Origin: Prinsepia uniflora
Lineage: Eukaryota > Streptophyta > Magnoliopsida > Rosales > Rosaceae
Assembly: GCA_032719365.1 (NCBI GenBank)
Contig: CM064872.1
Coordinates: 55,852,891 to 55,916,890 of the forward strand
DNA length: 64,000 nt
Direction: 5' to 3'
The position numbers were made by a program, and so were the translations under genes. The notes under the pieces are model-generated. The model had not been told where the DNA came from and made no database searches. It saw only the letters and a list, made by a program, of their open reading frames with translations. Each line of letters begins with the position of its first letter. Position 1 is the stretch's first letter. Of this stretch, positions 35,261 through 49,635 are shown piece after piece.

Positions 35261-35941
35261 TTCCCTGTGTCAATTCTTCTCAAATTTGAGCTGATTACAT
35301 TCCAATTGATCCCAGAAGACTCAATTGAATCTCAATTTGAATCATCACAGTATATTACTTTTATTTCGAATTTTGGAAGAGTTGAGCTTCCACGGGTTTG
35401 GGTATTCGGGTTTAGGGGTTTATCTTCCTCAATTCTCCTCTAATTCTCACTCGTTTTTCTGTGGATTCGTCCCACTGTCTCAGGTTTTATACTTGGCCTC
35501 ATCCATCAATCAATTTGATGAAATTTGAACGAAGGGGTGGGCGGTTTGTTGTATCTCAACAAAACTACCACACCTCCAGCTATCATGACAGGGCCACTAA
35601 GCCCTCTCTATCTGTGCCAGATGTCACCAACAGGACAGATGAGTCAGGTAACATGGCTGAATCAGCCAATTCCAGCCCAATTTACCATTTTACCCTTACC
35701 AACAAAATGACCAAAATGCCGATCGCATTCCTAGGTCTGTAACTTTCACATCCGAACTCCGATTGACGCATGGCGCCTGTCTACGGACTCAGCGTCTCGA
35801 GACCTATCTAACGGTTCTTACGGAAGGTCCAAACAATGTCCGGATTAAAAAGTCAACTTTTTGCCTCCATAACTAAGGCAAAATTGTCATTTCCTTCCAA
35901 TTTTTCCGATTTTTCCTTTTTCGAATTTTCGGGTCGTCACA

Positions 35942-36833
35942 TTTCGTCTTGTCTCGTATGTTCATTGCATTGGAGTTAGAATTTTTTGGGATTAAAGTGT
36001 CGCTCCAAGTTGAAGTAAGAAGCTCTGACCTTAAGGTTTTGGTTCAAGTTAAGATTGAAGGCCTAATAGCAATTAGGGCTTTATTTTATTTTATTTTATT
36101 TATGATGGTGCAGGACAAGACCCGTAGTAAACTCATTCGTGCACCGATTTTGATGTGTCGCTTTTGTATGAACTCGGGATCCCGAGGCGTACACAATGGT
36201 ACCCACGAAAATTCCAAACAATAATTCGAGTAAGAAGTCAACTTTTGACCACACCAGGGAAAATTGGTTTTTTTGAATTTTCCAATTTTACGTTTTCTCG
36301 AGATTCAAGTCGTTATAGTGCATGAACCTCCATTCTCCAAAAACAAAAACTAATCTTTTAATATCCTCTTCCTTTTGGTGCGGCTAACAGATAGACGAAA
36401 AGAAAAAATTTCATCTTATTTTTCTAGTCGTGTAGGTTGAAAAGGTGAAAAGAAAAAATAATTTTTTTCTTTTGCTCTCTCTAATTGTTTGATCCTTTTT
36501 CTCTCATTTACAAGTGAGATAAAAGTTATGTCATGCGACAGATGGAAAATATGGCGCGCCCGAGTGGTAAAAACAACATGTAGAACTGATAGCTTAACGA
36601 TTGTGATGTGTGCACGCCATTGAGAGTGTGCTGCCCGTGTGAGGCTTTTGGAGGAACGTGGGCTAGAAGAAACCTTGTAGAGGCTAAATAGAGTAGGAGA
36701 TGGCGCGCAATTTTCTTGTGCTAGATCGGCTTAGCTTCGACTCTTCGAGAGCTTATGGTATGCAAGGTAGGCAATCACCATATGCTTCAGCTTGGCAGAA
36801 AAGGAGTAGTGCCTTGGCTGGGTTGAGGTCTTG
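35942..36833. other. Intergenic; includes a probable decayed gypsy LTR end
   Basis: 36100-36317 resembles the distal part of the minus-strand LTRs: CAAGACCCGT..., AAGTCAACTTTTGACC, then CAAGTCGTTATA at 36306-36317 in place of GTCGTTACA. So element 28777-35941 may itself have landed in an older LTR. 36540-36833 holds two GATGG(CG)CGCGC-type words and no supportable gene. Confidence 0.35.
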
Positions 36834-39382
36834 TGACACGACCCATCCCAATCACCCCGGGATTATTGCGGGATGTGCCATGCTCCCGTCTGACACGAAG
36901 TGTCAAACAAGGGATAACTCAAACCTCAGTTTGTTCGAGGCTTCCAGAGCGCGTTAGGATCGGTGGAGGAATGCAATGTCTTGATCTCTACTACAGCTCA
37001 CATTCGTGATCAATCTGAAGGGCATTAAAACCATTAAAAAGTTTTGAGTGGACGAAAATCAATAGTTTAAATAAAACACATTTCATAAGAAGACATTTAT
37101 GCCCTTCACTAAAAAGTATGCATGCAATCGAAAACCAATAATCGAACCATTTAACTTAATTAAATCATTAGGGCCTTAGCCCAAAACCATAAATCCAAGT
37201 AAGTGGGAACTCAGTCCAAAACCATAAATACAAACCATGTGGGTCCCTGTCCAAATCCATTAACACCGAAAACCAAATCATAAATCCAATAAATCCGAAA
37301 TCCAAAAACATAATCCAGTAAATCCATAAATCACAATTCCATCAAATACCGTTATGTACCAATCCTTGGCGTCCGAAACGTCATGTCACGGTCCAAGCTA
37401 CGTGTGCTACCTGTGGTCTCAACTTGAGATAATCTCTGACATCCCAGATATCTGACTTCCAGACGTCTAGCAATCCTGCTCCTAAGTCACTATACGGCAT
37501 GATCGCTTCGTGCAGTGACCCCTCGCAGGCAATGCGCCGTGACTACTACAACGTCCCAGACGACTGGAAGAGTCAATCCATAGATATAAGGATGGTATAT
37601 GGAAAACCATTTCATAAATCATCTCAACCGTTCAAATGGGCCTACGCCTGGGATTTGCATAAAACCATCGTAATCCACAAATCCGATTTCTCAAATCCAA
37701 AACCATTTATGGGTCCCCGACCCGAAATCATATTCATAAAACACAATTGAGCCTCATGCCCGATTTCGTAAATCAACTAGGCCCCTGACCCGATGCCGCA
37801 TTCAATCAAATGGACTCTAAGTCCGATAGTTCGTAAACCAAATGGGTTTCAAGACCGATTCCATATTTCCAAATCCAAAATCATACCATTGAACCATTAT
37901 TAAAAACCATAAACCTTGATTTACGTGCAAATACGGAAAACATCTCAAAATATGTGCAAATATGTATATCACCAATACCACAATCATCATCATAGAAATC
38001 ACATATGTAGAACATATAAAACAGTTATGCATGCATCACAGTTTAGAAAACAATGTCCACTCACATACCGTCCTACGCTGCCACATCGATATGCGTGTCA
38101 TAAGCCTTCTCGGGCTAAATCACCGTCCTCGGAATATCCAAACCTGTCCAATTCATACTAGAGGGTTACTAACTACTTCAATAACCTCTCATTAAAGCCT
38201 CATAATTTTCTGAGATTTTTAAACGTATTTAAAATCGATCCTAAACCTTTGGACATCATGAACTATATCGAAACGATGTCCGATCGACACGAAACTAGTC
38301 TCAAAATGTTCGTTACATCGAAAGAATGATTTCATATGTTGACCATGCCTCGAAACTAGGGTCCATGGGCCCTCACGCGCCACCTATAGTCGCTGCGCGT
38401 GAAACCCACGCGCCAGGGTACTGTTCATCGTCAACCTCCAGCGAACCCGGTCTGAACCAATTCACTAGTTTCCGGTCCAATCGAACTGGCAAGACCGGTT
38501 CTCCGCCATTTTCAACCCTTTTTTGATCTTTTTTGTCCCTAAATCTTTGTCTAATCATTTCCCATTAATCTACATGATCAAAACTAGAGAACTAGGTCTA
38601 GAAAGTACCTTCCAATTTGAAGGATAAACCGGCCAATTTCCTCCTCTGTTTCCAACCACCACAGACCTCTTCTAACCTCGAAATCGATCCCAATCAACTT
38701 GTATGACCTCCAATAACATGTTCCAATCATTAGAATCGATCATCACTCACTAAAATCGAGATTACCATTTTTGAATTTAAACACGGCTTTCAGGTTTTAC
38801 CTTCGAGGTTATCGACTCATGGCTACCATCTTCATCGTCTCACGTCACTCTCTCTTTTTCATTCACACACCAAGCACATATAATGGGGATTGGAGGGCTA
38901 TAGGGAATGGGTTCACGGTTTAGAATCTTCACAGGTTTTGGGAGAAAAATGAAGAAATGATCGATGATGGTGAGGGAAAAATATCCCACCGTGTGGGGGA
39001 ATGGGCCAATCAGATGGGTGACACTAGTCACTCATCTGGTGGGTCCTTCCAGAAATTTCCACCAACCAAAACCTGCCACTTGTCAGTTTCTTGGTTTGCA
39101 TAAATTGTGCCGTAAAACGTTCTAGATTCGTAACTTCTCCGTCGAACCTTTGATTTGGACGTGTTGCCTGTCTACGGACTCGTGACGTCCTAATCTACGT
39201 CACGGTCATCGGTCTTCGTACGTTTGACTCCCCGGGTCAAAAGTCAACATTTTTCCCAAATCTAAGGGCAAAACGGTCATTTTACACTGTCCGTTCGAAT
39301 TCACTCAATTAATCCCCAATTATTCATTCTAAATCCATAATTAATTAATATTTAATCCCGATATTCGGGATGGGTCGTTACA
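36834..39382 (-). mobile_element. Solo LTR, family A variant, 2,549 bp
   Basis: A perfect TSD, tcttg, lies at 36829-36833 and 39383-39387. It starts TGACACGACCCATCCC and ends GGGATGGGTCGTTACA. Inside are the common landmarks: GTGTCAAACAAGGGATAA, a GTCCACTCACATACCGTCC block at about 38055, the GC-rich inverted repeat (38367-38401) and the final AAAAGTCAAC / GGGCAAAACGGTCATTT region. It has no internal region or partner LTR. Confidence 0.9.
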
Positions 39383-40487
39383 TCTTGCGCACATAAGCCC
39401 TAGGTGAGGTCTTGTGTATATATTATTTGTTCATTTTTCAGCTTTGTCATTTTGAGGATTTTGGGAATTCAGGGAGTCTGGTTGCAATGATTCAAATGGT
39501 GGTGCACTTTACTCTCCGTGACGGTCATTTCAATATGTATAAAGGCAAGCTACTAGTAAAATATTGAATAACTCACTTTGAGCATAGAAACTTGCAGGAA
39601 AAAAATACATCTTATGGCATTCACCGTATGTTGTTGGAGTTACCGACTTCAAGAGGTGGTGAAGCAAACACAGTGATATTATTCCCAACAACATGCACAT
39701 GGTGCTTAGCATAATAGGAGAGCTCGGAGAATTGATGGAGTTGTCATCTTCAAGAACTGGTAAAGTGGAATTGATGGACTTGTCCATTCAAGTGTTGGTG
39801 GAGCCAACATTGAGACATTATTCCTAATGACTATGCATGTGGTGCTTGGTAGATAGGAGAGATTGGTGCATTGATGGACTTGTCATGCTAGTGGAGCCAA
39901 CATCGAGACATTCTTCCCAATGACTATGCATGCAGTGCTTGGAGGATAGGAGATCTCCGCACAATGATGGTCTTGTCGTCTTCAAGTGCTGGTTGAGCCA
40001 ACATCGAGACATTTTTCATTTGACCGTGCATGGGGCGCTTTGCAGATAGGAGAGCTCAGCGCGTAAGGAGCGGGGTTTGCTATGACGCACCAAGACATTC
40101 AACAATGGGAAAGAAAGGCACCCATTGACTTGAAGTGTGCAAGGCGAGGTGTGTCACAATGCAAAACGAGGTGTGGTTAGAGCGCAAAGCGATGTGCCCT
40201 ATGACATGAGGCAAGGCATGCTAATTTCAAGGCAAGGTGTACAATGACGAGAGAAAAGGTGCATGTGATGCCATGGAATGACATAAGATTTTCCGGGAGT
40301 TTCTTTTGCTAGTGGGAGACCTTTTAGAGACATGATCTCGAAAGCCCCGTTGTTCTTAAAATAGGGTATCAATATGGTGGAACACAATAGCAGCCAATAG
40401 AGAATCGATCATGCCCCATGTTAAGCCAGTGGTTCATACCTCGTTGTCCAATTAAAGGAAATGGAGCTTGGATTTTTCATCCAAGGA
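39383..40487. other. Intergenic with degenerate tandem repeats, no gene seen
   Basis: From about 39630 to 40060 a unit of roughly 93-140 bp recurs four times. Its core runs CTTGTC-TC-TTCAAG, GGAGCCAACAT-GAGACATT, ATGCATG-GGTGCTTGG-AGATAGGAGAGCTC, with anchors near 39672, 39812, 39905 and 40006. After it, 40080-40300 has short AGGCGAGGTGTG-type repeats. Minus-strand open frames here simply follow the repeat. Confidence 0.6.
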
Positions 40488-42359
<1,872 letters not shown>

Positions 42360-42497
42360 AAGGAGGCCAAGCAAACTTACCTTGTAAAGGTGTTGACTCC
42401 ATCTCATTAATGAAAGACAATAAATTGTTCTTTGATATCAAGGCAAATGGGACGAATGATAGGACCCATCCCAAATCCCCCCGGGATTAACGCGGGA

Positions 42498-45217
42498 TGA
42501 CAGGACCCGTCCCTATTGGACCTCGATAACTATGCCCGGTCCTGCTCCCGTCTGACAAGTCAACTGAAGTCCCGAAACGATCCTTCAGCACTTATCAGAC
42601 AAGGGATAGCTGCGCTGATTTCCGCTCATGCCTCCGACTCGTGAGCAGCCCCGAACGTTGTGCCATGGCCTGGAGGGTCAGCAAAACAGAAAAGGTGTGA
42701 GTGGACAAAACTAATATCATTTGAAATATGTTTAAAACACATCATTTACCCTCCATTTTATCAAACCATGCATGCATAGGGAAAAACATATGAATGTCAA
42801 TCACCGGATTTCCCGCCAAACCACATAACAAGTCCAATCCCGGCTCTCAGGCCAAACACATGAAAACATAGTCGCCTGGCCATATAGACTAGAACTCGTA
42901 CTCAAGACCAGTACGTAATCACACTCAACATCAAGAAATACATTGCACAAGTTCACAATCAATTACTCAAGAAATCAATCAATCAAGCCGCACTATTCAC
43001 AAGTGTACAAACCATCACACTGTCACATCTGCACTACGCGTAGGCCAACCTCGGAACTGCACTCAGGCACCATCCGAGTCATATCCATCATGTCTGGGAA
43101 CTGCACACGCATCCTCTAGACGTCTCCGGGAACTGCACTCACGCAACATCCGAGTCACGTCTAGGCACTGCACCCGCATCATCCAGCATGATCCAGTATC
43201 CAGTATCCAAAATCACAATCACAATCCATAGCACAACACATATCAATCATATCCATGACCTCAAATCAAGTCATAAGCATTCCCGACAGAGTTTCAGGCT
43301 CAAATACCAATTATACGTAAATTCGTGAAATCACATTGAAATCATTAAAATAATTCAGAAATCATCCTTGACTTATCAATTCATCAAAATATCCATTTTG
43401 AAATCATTATGACTCCGGGCCTAGCCCAAAATACCATTTGCACATTTCCTAAAAAAACGTGCCCGAAAGACCGATTAAAATATTCATTAAATCACACATA
43501 AGCATGTCACATGCTCAAGACATCATTGCAAGTCAAATCAGGCAATCAATTATGTAAAACATTTAACTATGCATGCATATCAATTTATAAAACAAACGTC
43601 CACTCACACACCGTCCAAATAGCTCGCTTCCCGAGTTGCACGCGTTTCCGTAATTTTCGTCACTTTGCAGGAATCCCGAATCCTGTCCACAATCATTACT
43701 CAGGGTCATTAAGGACTCAATTTACATCCTACTAATTTCTTGTAATTTTCTGGGAATTTAATATTAATTTAAAATATAACATAAACCGTCGGACCCTCGA
43801 AACATAATCGAGACGGCGTCCGATCGACTCGCAACCAAAACCAAAAATGTTCATTACATTAAATAGGACAAGTTTCATGTTGAACACACCTCGAGATTCC
43901 CCCTCACGCGCCCCCACGCGCCGTCGCAAGCGGCTGCGCGTGGATGCCACGCGCCTGCTACAGTGCCGTGAACAGTTATCGTTCCAACCCGTCTGACTGG
44001 TAAACGGGTCCTGCGACCCGCGAGGTGACCCGGTTCCATTGCCATCAATTCGACATCATTTTGACCAATTCAAATGTCTATTAGCATCATTGTAGACTTA
44101 ATTAGGGTTCTGTGAAGTCAATAACATCAAACCTTACCTGAATCCACACGATTCGAGTTTGATCATCGAAGCATAGCCGGTTACTGTTCATCATCCAATC
44201 TTAATCAATTATCCCTGTTTTCTTTCAATTGATGCATCAGGAAGCATCGTTGGGTCATTATAAACATATTTCCCTGATCAATTTCGTGGTTCCACGTCTC
44301 AATCTCTTCGACTCAAGCTCGAAAATCCCGAAACCTCATCCTCTCTGTTCTACGGCCAATTGACCCCAATTTCCTTCGTTTTTAATCTCGTTCGACTCGT
44401 CTCACTCCCAGAAGGTTAACTGCAACATCAACTTCACTCAAAAAACACGTACAACATCAAATTTGATCCTAGCTTCCTTAAAGGTATTTTCGGGTTTTCT
44501 GGGTTTTATGTTGGGTTTCAGTTGAATTCGAGGTCCCAATTAACTGTCTTATTTCCTTTCTTTTCTTCTCTCAATTCCCCCTTCAATCCCTCTATTTTCT
44601 GTTTGAATCAAACCATCAATTCATATATGTTGATCAAAACCCAAACGGTGAGTTCATATCCGTTTGATTTAAATATTAAACCATACTTTACACTAATCTT
44701 GTAATTAGGGTGACAAGTGTCATTAAGAGATCAGCCCTTATCCTCATTAACTGACTCACCCACTAATGTATCCCTGCTGTGGCAAATTACTATTTTACCC
44801 TTGCCATAACAATTTACCAAAATGCCCCTCATAGTTCTAGACCCATAACTTTTTCGTTCGGACTCCGATTGACGCATGCCGCGTGTCTACGGATTCAGCA
44901 TCCCGGGACCTACCCAACGGTACTTCCGGAAAGTCCAAACAATGTCCCGATCAAAAAGTCAAAAAATGGCCCCTTTTGACCAATTTACCAAATTACCCTC
45001 AAACTTCCGCACGTCATAACTTTTTCCTCGAATGTCGGAATCAGGCGTGCCACTTGTCTATGAACTCGTGACGTCCCGAACTACGTCACAGTCATCGGTC
45101 AAAGTCCGTTTGACCGCTCGAATAAAAAGTCAACCGTTCGCCCAATTCCAGGGGCAAAATCGTCATTTTCCTCAAATTTCCGAATTTTCCCTTTTTTTGA
45201 ATGTCCGGGTCGTTACA
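42498..45217 (-). repeat. Left (3') LTR of the nested element
   Basis: Starts TGACAGGACCCGTCCC and ends CCGGGTCGTTACA, followed by the PPT. It pairs with 45876-48770. Confidence 0.9.
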
Positions 45218-45860
45218 ACCTTCCCCCCTTAAGGAATTTCGCCCCCGAAATTCAAACAACCTCTTCAATAACAACCACAACCATGGAGATTCAAGTCACA
45301 TCCAGCTCAATACCTCGGGTTCCCACGTGAACCCTCACTCGTTATGTACAACCATAACCACTCTTTCTATATTTCCCGGCTCATCCGGAGCCCTCATAGC
45401 ACATCATGACTCATTCCGAGTCCTAATCCAACTCTTGACTCCTGTTGAGTCCAAATTCAATGTCGCGGTTCCTCGCGAGTCCAAAAGCAACATGTACTAG
45501 CATCAATGCCACCACTGGCATATCCGGTCACCTAGAACACATCCTTAGGCGAACCACATCCTATTCCGGATCTCTCAATACATATGAAACCACTTCCAGA
45601 CTCCCTCGGAGTCCCATTACCCGCTATCCTCGGGTCGAGGTTATCCTGGGCCTAACATGCCCACCATACGCCATATCGTTATCGTAAACAACCATCTGGA
45701 CTATCACAAGTCCGGCACAACTAAAACACATGATACCACACCCGACCCCCAATCCAGGGCCCTAATCAGCCAGGGATTTCTGACACCCTCATAGCTCGTC
45801 TAATCACCAGGCCGCGCACAGAGTTCGCATCTCGGAGGCATGGTAGATCCGTAACCAAAT

Positions 45861-45872
45861 GCTCTGATACCA
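45861..45872 (-). other. Primer-binding site of the nested element
   Basis: GCTCTGATACCA on the plus strand, three bases before the 5' LTR start at 45876. It is the initiator tRNA-Met type. Confidence 0.92.
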
Positions 45873-45875
45873 CTT

Positions 45876-48770
45876 TGACAGGACCCGTCCCTATTTGGAC
45901 CTCGATAACTGTGCCCGATCCTGCTCCCGTCTGACAAGTCAACTGAAGTCCCAAAACGATCCTTCAGCACTTATCAGACAAGGGATAGATGCGCTGATTT
46001 CCGCTCATGCCTCCGCCTCGTGAGCAGCCCCGAACGTTGGGCCACGGCCTGGAGGGTCAGCAAAACAGTAAAGGTGTGAGTGGACAAAACTAATATCATT
46101 TGAAATATGTTTAAAACACATCATTTACCCTCCATTTTATCAAACCATGCATGCATAGGGAAAAACATATGAATGTCAATCACCGGCTTTCCAGCCAAAC
46201 CACATAACAAGTCCAATCCCAGCTCTTAGGCCAAACACACGAAAACATAGTCGCCTGGCCACATAGACCAGAACTCATACTCAAGACCAGTACGTAATCA
46301 CACTCAACATCAAGCAATACTATGCACAAGTTCACAATCAATTACTCAAGAAATCAATCAATCAAGCCGCACTATTCACAAGTGCACAAACCATCACACT
46401 GTCACATCTGCACTACGCGTAGGCCAACCTAGGGAACTGCACTCAGGAACCATCCGAGTCATATCCATCATGTCTGGGAACTGCACACGCATCCTCTAGA
46501 CGTCTCCGGGAACTGCACTCACGCAACATCCGAGTCACGTCTAGGCACTGCACCCGCATCATCCAGCATGATCCCGTATCCAGTAGCCACAATCACAATC
46601 ACAATCCATAGCACAACACATATCAATCATATCCATGACCTCAAATCAAGTCATAAGCATTCTCGACAGAGTTTCAGCCTCAAATACCAATTATACGTAA
46701 ATTCGTGAAATCACATTGAAATCATTAAAATAATCCAGAAATCATCCTTGACTTATCAATTCATCAAAATATCCATTTTGAAATCATTTTGACTCTGGGC
46801 CTAGCCCAAAATACCATTTGCACATTTCCTCGAAAAACGTGCCCGAAAGACCGATTAAAATATTCACTAAATCACACATAAGCATGTCACATGCTCAAGA
46901 CATCATTGCAAGCCAAATCAGGCAATCAATCATGTAAAACATTTAACTATGCATGCATATCAATTTATAAAACAAACGTCCACTCACACACCGTCCAAAT
47001 CGCTTGCTTCCCGAGCTGCATGCGTTTCCGTAATTTTCGCCACTTTCCAGGAATCTCGAATCCTGTCACAATCATTACTCAGGGTCACTAAGGACTCAAT
47101 TTACATCCTACCATGTCCCTCCAGGGGTAAAAACGTCATTTTCACATTATTTTAATATTTTACATTTTTTGGATTTTTCGGGGCGTTACAACCTTCCCCC
47201 TTAGGAAATTTCGTCCTCGAAATTTCACGGAAATAAGTACGGATACTATTCTCGCATCTGAGCTTCGGGTTCCCAGGTCGTCTCTTCTACATTCTAATTT
47301 CTCGTAATTTTCTGGGAATTTAATATTAATTTACAATATAACATAAACCGTCGGACTCTCGAAACATAATCGAGACGGCATCCGATCGACTCGCAACCAA
47401 AACCAAAAATGTTCATTACATTAAATAGGACAAGTTTCATGTTGAACACACCTCGAGATTCCCCATCACGCGCCCCCATGCGCCGTCGCAAGCGGCTGCG
47501 CGTGGGTGCCACGCGCCTGCTACAGTGCCGTGAACAGTTATCGTTCCAACCCGTCTGACGTCTTGCGACCCGCGAGGTGACCCGGTTCAATTGCCATCAA
47601 TTCGACATCATTTTGACCAATTCAAATGTTTGTTAGCATCGTTGTAGACTTAATTAGGGTTCTGTGAAGTCAATAACATCAAACCTTACCTGAATCCACA
47701 CGATTCGAGTTTGATCATCGAAGCATAGCCGGTTACTGTTCATCATCCAATCTTCATCAATTATCCCTGTTTTCTTTCAATTGATGCATCAGGAAGCATC
47801 GTTGGGTCCTTATAAACATATTCCCCTGATCAATTTCTTGGTTCCACGTGTCAATCTCTTCGACTCAAGCTCGAAAATCCCGAAACCTCGTCATCTCCGT
47901 TCTACGGCCAATTGACCCCAATTTCCTTCGTTTTTAATCTCGTTCGACTCGTCTCACTCCCAGAAGGCTAACTGCAACATCAATTTCACTCAAAAAACAC
48001 GCACAACATCAAATTTGATCCTAGCTTCCTTAAAGGTATTTTCGGGTTTTCTGGGTTTTATGTTGGGTTTCAGTTGAATTCGAGGTCCCAATTAACTGTC
48101 TTATTTCCTTTCTTTTCTTCTCTCAATTCCCCCTTCAATCCCTCTGTTTTTTGTTTGAATCAAACCATCAATTCATATATGTTGATCAAAACCCAAACGG
48201 TGAGTTCATATCCGTTTGATTTAAATATTAAACCATACTTTACACTAATCTTGTAATTAGGGTGACAAGTGTCATTAAGAGATCAGCCCTTATCCTCATT
48301 AACTGACTCAGCCACTAATGTATCCCTGCTGTGGCAAATTACTATTTTACCCTTGCCATAACAATTTACCAAAATGCCCCTCATAGTTCTAGACCCATAA
48401 CTTTTTCGTTCGGACTCCGATTGACGCATGCCGCTTGTCTACCAATTCAGCGTCCCGTGACCTACCCAACGGTTCTTCCGGAAAGTCCAAACAATGTCCC
48501 GATCAAAAATTCAAAAAAAAGGCCCATTTTGACCAATTTACCAAATTACCCTCAAACTTCCGCACGTCATAACGTTTTCCTCGAATGTCGGAATCAGGCG
48601 TGTCACCTGTCTATGAACTTGTGACGTCCCGAACTACGTCACAGTCATCGGTCAAAGTCCGTTTGACCGCTCGAATAAAAAGTCAACCGTTCGCCCAATT
48701 TCAAGGGCAAAATCGTCATTTTCCTCAAATTTCCGAATTTTCCCTTTTTTTGAATGTCCGGGTCGTTACA
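45876..48770 (-). repeat. Right (5') LTR of the nested element, with an inserted block
   Basis: It matches 42498-45217 along its length except for the extra block 47111-47293 and scattered substitutions. Confidence 0.9.
47111..47293 (-). mobile_element. 183-bp patch carrying an LTR/PPT junction of another gypsy family
   Basis: Absent from the sister LTR, which reads CATCCTA straight into CTAATTTCT. The block contains CGGGGCGTTACA followed by ACCTTCCCCCTTAGG. This is the end-of-LTR plus polypurine tract arrangement of a related but different family, then about 110 bp of its internal end. No TSD or intact terminus is visible. Template switching, gene conversion or fragment capture could explain it. 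Confidence 0.7.
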
Positions 48771-49635
48771 CGGGACGTGCCTACTCTTGTCTAACACAAA
48801 GTGTCAGACAAGGGATAATTCCAACCTTAACCCCACTGGGGCTTCTAGAGTGCGTCAAGATCGGAAGAGGAAAGTGATGTCACGGTCTCCGCTACAGCCC
48901 GCATCTGCGATCAACTTGAAAAGCATTAAAACCATGAAAAGCTGTGAGTGGACGAAACCAATAATTTATAAAATTCATTTTACATAAAAGAAGACATTTA
49001 TGCCCTTCACTAAAAAGCATGCATGCATTCGAAAACCATTTAGCACACCATTTCTCAAATCATTAAACCGTTAGGGCCTTAGCCCAAAACCGTAAACCAA
49101 AGTATATGGGAACTCAGCCCAAAACCAATCAAGTGGGAACTCAGCCCAAATCGAAATCCGTAGGGACTCAGCCCAAATCAATACAAGTGGGTCTCAGTCC
49201 AAATCCAAAATAGTAGAGCCTCGGCCTAAAACCAATCCTTGGCATCCCTAATGCTTGACATTTGCGATGTCACAATTGATCTTGTCACGGTTCCAAGCTA
49301 CGCGTGCTACCCGGTGTCTCATATCCCAAGTCTCCCCAGGGTCCACCCAGGTTAATGACCCGCAGATCAATGACCCGCCCCGGGGAGAGGTTTTAACCTC
49401 TAGCAATCCCTGCTCTTGAGTCACTTGAAGGACCGGTCGCTCCGTGCAATGACCCCTCGCAGGCAATGCCCCGTGACTACTCCAGGATACTACAAGACTT
49501 CTGGAGGAGATAACCCGCCACTCCAGGATACTACGGGACGTCTGGAGGACATCCGTTCATGAGGATGGTATACGAAAAATCGTTTCAAAACCATTCAAAG
49601 GGCTATGCCCGGGTTTTCCCTAAAACCATCGTAAA

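Larger units (their letters stand above)
28777..35941 (-). mobile_element. Gag-only Ty3/gypsy retrotransposon (family B) with a TRIM inserted in its 5' LTR
   Basis: A perfect TSD, tttcg, lies at 28772-28776 and 35942-35946. The left LTR (3' LTR) is 28777-31476. The right LTR (5' LTR) is 32509-35941 and includes a 702-bp TRIM plus its TSD; without that it is about 2.73 kb, matching the left one. Minus-strand order after the 5' LTR is: PBS TGGTATCAGAGC (initiator tRNA-Met type, 32494-32505), a broken gag, no protease, integrase or reverse transcriptase, then the PPT (31477-31490). The internal part is only about 1.0 kb. It is non-autonomous and would depend on enzymes from a relative. About a dozen differences separate the first 130 bp of the two LTRs, so it is not recent. 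Confidence 0.92.
32509..35941 (-). repeat. Right (5') LTR of the gag-only element, interrupted by a TRIM
   Basis: Starts TGATAGGACCCGTCCC (C to T relative to the left LTR) and ends GGGTCGTCACA. It contains the Cassandra-like TRIM 34559-35260 and a local 23-bp duplication at about 34099-34160. Apart from these it matches 28777-31476. Confidence 0.9.
42498..48770 (-). mobile_element. Complete non-autonomous gypsy element (family B), 6,273 bp, nested
   Basis: A perfect TSD, cggga, lies at 42493-42497 and 48771-48775. The interrupted outer LTR continues in register on either side. LTRs are 42498-45217 (2,720 bp) and 45876-48770 (2,895 bp). On the minus strand the PBS TGGTATCAGAGC is at 45861-45872 and the PPT at 45218-45231. 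The 658-bp internal region has only a trace of a gag start (MPPRC then an early stop, from 45840). About nine differences in the first 205 bp of the two LTRs mark it as younger than 28777-35941. The right LTR has a 183-bp foreign block. Confidence 0.92.
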
